Part shown: in pieces, positions 62,321 through 64,000 of the stretch
Position numbering within the stretch: the stretch's first letter is position 1
How the letters are laid out: every line of letters begins with the position of its first letter
Origin: Eutreptiella sp. 'Long Island Sound 2002'
Taxonomy: Eukaryota; Euglenozoa; Euglenophyceae; Eutreptiales; Eutreptiaceae
NCBI GenBank assembly: GCA_964036045.1
Contig: OZ038394.1
Location: forward strand, 925,805 to 989,804
Direction: 5' to 3'
Length of the DNA: 64,000 bases
Notes under the pieces: model-generated
The model's input: the letters and a program-made list of their open reading frames with translations, nothing else
What the model was told of the DNA's origin: nothing
Database searches by the model: none
Position numbers and translations under genes: made by a program

Positions 62321-63926
62321 CACCTCGCAGAGGTTGTTAGATCAAAGCCAGGCAGGCGTATATAGGGGAAAATGCCACATACCCCCCCATTTTGGCCATT
62401 TTGTGGCTATTCGCGTACCCTACCCCAAGGGGTTGAATTGTTAGTTTAACCCCTTGTAAAATCATTATTTTCTCCAATAAACGCATCCCCCAATGAGTTT
62501 TTGGTCCGGACCCCCCTAGACCCCCCCCACTTGAAACCCACTTTTTTGAGGTTTTCAAGGAGGGGGGGGGGGTGGGGGGGTGGGGGGGGGGGTCAAAAAA
62601 TGACCCCCCCTTTTTTTGGGTCGAAAATCACGAATCTTTTGGTTTTTTTTGATTTTGAGCCGAAAAAGTGTTTCCGGGTCCCGACTCCATAGGATTTGTA
62701 TGGGGCGGAGTGGGACGAGCGCTGACGCAGTTTATGCACTTTTTCAGCCATTTTTGCTATGTTGGCGGTTTTGGCGACCTCGGTGACCCCGTGGTATCCA
62801 CTTTGAGGGGTGTGAGTGGGGATGTTGTGACAGTATCTGCCTCCTAGTATACAGAAGGACGTTTTTTGCAGTCTCTAGCCTTGCTTAGGGCCGTTCACAA
62901 CCCGTGCCAAAAACGCAAAATGGCTCTTTCCACCAATAATGGCTTAGTGAATGGGCTGGTACACAACCTGCTTATGCAGTTTTTTACCCTGGACAGCTCA
63001 AAAATCGAAGTTTCCGAAACTTACTTTTTTGACATCGTGATCACCTAAAATGACCATCCAAGCTATGTAAACCATGTTTTAGGCCGTATTTACGTGTTTT
63101 TCGCCCGATTTGGGTATTAGGTCCGGGGGGGGGGTCTTCCAAGGGATTGGTACACAACCTGCTTATGCACTTTTTCACTATGGGCAGCTCAAAAATCGAA
63201 GTTTTCGAAACTTGTTTTTTTGATGTTGTGACTACTTAAAATGACCATCCAAGCTATGCAAAGCATGTTTTAGGCCATATTTGCGTGTTTTTCACCCTAT
63301 TTGGGTGTTGGGTCCGGGGGGGGGGGGGGTGTCTCCCAAGGGACGGCTGCACAACCTGCTTGTGCAGTTTTTCAACCCGGACAGCTCAAAAATGGAAGTT
63401 TTCGAAACATATTTTTTTGATATTGTGACCCCCAAAATGACCATCCAAGCTATGGAAAGCATGTTTTAGGCCGTATTTACGTGTTTTTCACCCTATTTGG
63501 GTATTAGGTCCAAGGGGGGGGGGGGTCTCCCAAGGGACGGGTGCACAACCTGCTTATGGAGTTTTTCACCCCGGACAGCTCAAAAATGGAAGTTTTTGAA
63601 ACTTGTTTTTGTGATATTGTGATCACCTAAAATGACCATCCAAGGTATGTAAAGCATGTTTTAGGCCGTATTTACGTGTTTTTCACCCGATTTGGGTATT
63701 AGGTCCAAGGGGGGGGGGGGTCTCCCAAGGGATTGGTACACAACCTGCTGATGCAGTTTGTCACCCTGGGCAGCTCAAAAATCGAAGTTTTCGAAACTTG
63801 TTTTTTTGATACCGTGATCACCTAAAATGATCATCCAAGGTATGTAAAGCATGTTTTAGCCGGTATTTATGTAGTTTCCACCCTATTTTGGGTGTGTGTT
63901 GCTCGCGGTAGATTCTCTGCGAGGTG
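62321..63926 (+). mobile_element. CACCTCG element, long form carrying the 194-bp satellite
   Basis: The left end CACCTCGCAGAGGTTGTTAG is at 62,321. The right end CTCTGCGAGGTG at 63,915-63,926 is its 12-bp inverted copy and is followed by TTGCCGAAGGCAATAGAA, the flank also seen beside copies A and B. Inside, in order: the GTTGAATTGTTAGTTTAACC and poly-G block, a core with GTTTCCGGGTCCCGACTCCA, then five satellite units (G-run near 63,125, 63,317, 63,513, 63,710). It is the only complete long copy in the window. No protein is encoded. Confidence 0.65.
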
Positions 63927-64000
63927 GACTTGCCGAAGGCAATAGAATTTTGCTCCTTGGACTGTGTGCCACCCATGAGCAAGTGTGCAGCATTTTGGCG

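Noticed and set aside
1-64000. CRISPR array or bacterial operon
   Set aside because: No short direct repeats with unique regular spacers were seen. Spliced exons, LINEs and hAT show that the DNA is eukaryotic.

Overview
The window is nuclear DNA from a eukaryote with a large, repeat-choked genome. One gene on the minus strand is split by canonical GT-AG introns with matching phases. Its coding exons have GC-rich third positions. Around it lie broken LINE retrotransposons, a hAT transposon, short inverted-repeat elements, tRNA-derived repeats and satellites. G or C homopolymers of 10-15 bases occur about every kilobase, often inside the ends of transposable elements. A free-living microalga or similar protist fits best. 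The IP3-receptor gene and the LINE type are compatible with several algal groups, and I cannot name the lineage from this sequence.

Layout. 1-6,560: a decayed LINE on the plus strand, with 159-bp monomers, then endonuclease, reverse transcriptase and a zinc knuckle. 6,570-8,345: a satellite of about 194 bp. 8,346-17,900: a mosaic holding a nested TA-flanked MITE, an intact coiled-coil reading frame built from 21-residue repeats, a zinc-finger relic, a tRNA-derived repeat and RNase H and zinc-knuckle scraps. 18,062-22,707: a GC-rich block with tandem duplications and a LINE ORF1-like frame on the minus strand. A 2.46-kb hAT element (22,708-25,170) interrupts it. 25,275-34,570: satellite units, copies of an inverted-repeat family with CACCTCG ends (two carry opposed tRNA-like units), LINE scraps and minisatellites. 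34,571-41,206: no gene that I can support, only repeats. 41,207-60,967: the 3' half of an inositol 1,4,5-trisphosphate (IP3) receptor-like calcium channel gene. 61,000-64,000: a 13-bp minisatellite and a 1.6-kb CACCTCG element that carries the same satellite seen at 6.6 and 25.3 kb.

The channel gene is the only clearly host-type gene. Eight exons were recovered, reading from 60,967 down to 41,207. They encode the RIH-associated domain, S1-S2, S5, the pore filter, S6 and the C-terminal zinc-finger linker. Three further exons are joined here by exon phase and add a tail of about 724 residues: a coiled coil followed by disordered Ser/Pro/Arg-rich sequence. The exon or exons for S3 and most of S4 were not found between 49,258 and 54,930. 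The amino-terminal two thirds of the gene lie beyond 64,000. Its introns are packed with mobile elements, including several copies of one roughly 185-bp hAT-like MITE close to exon edges.
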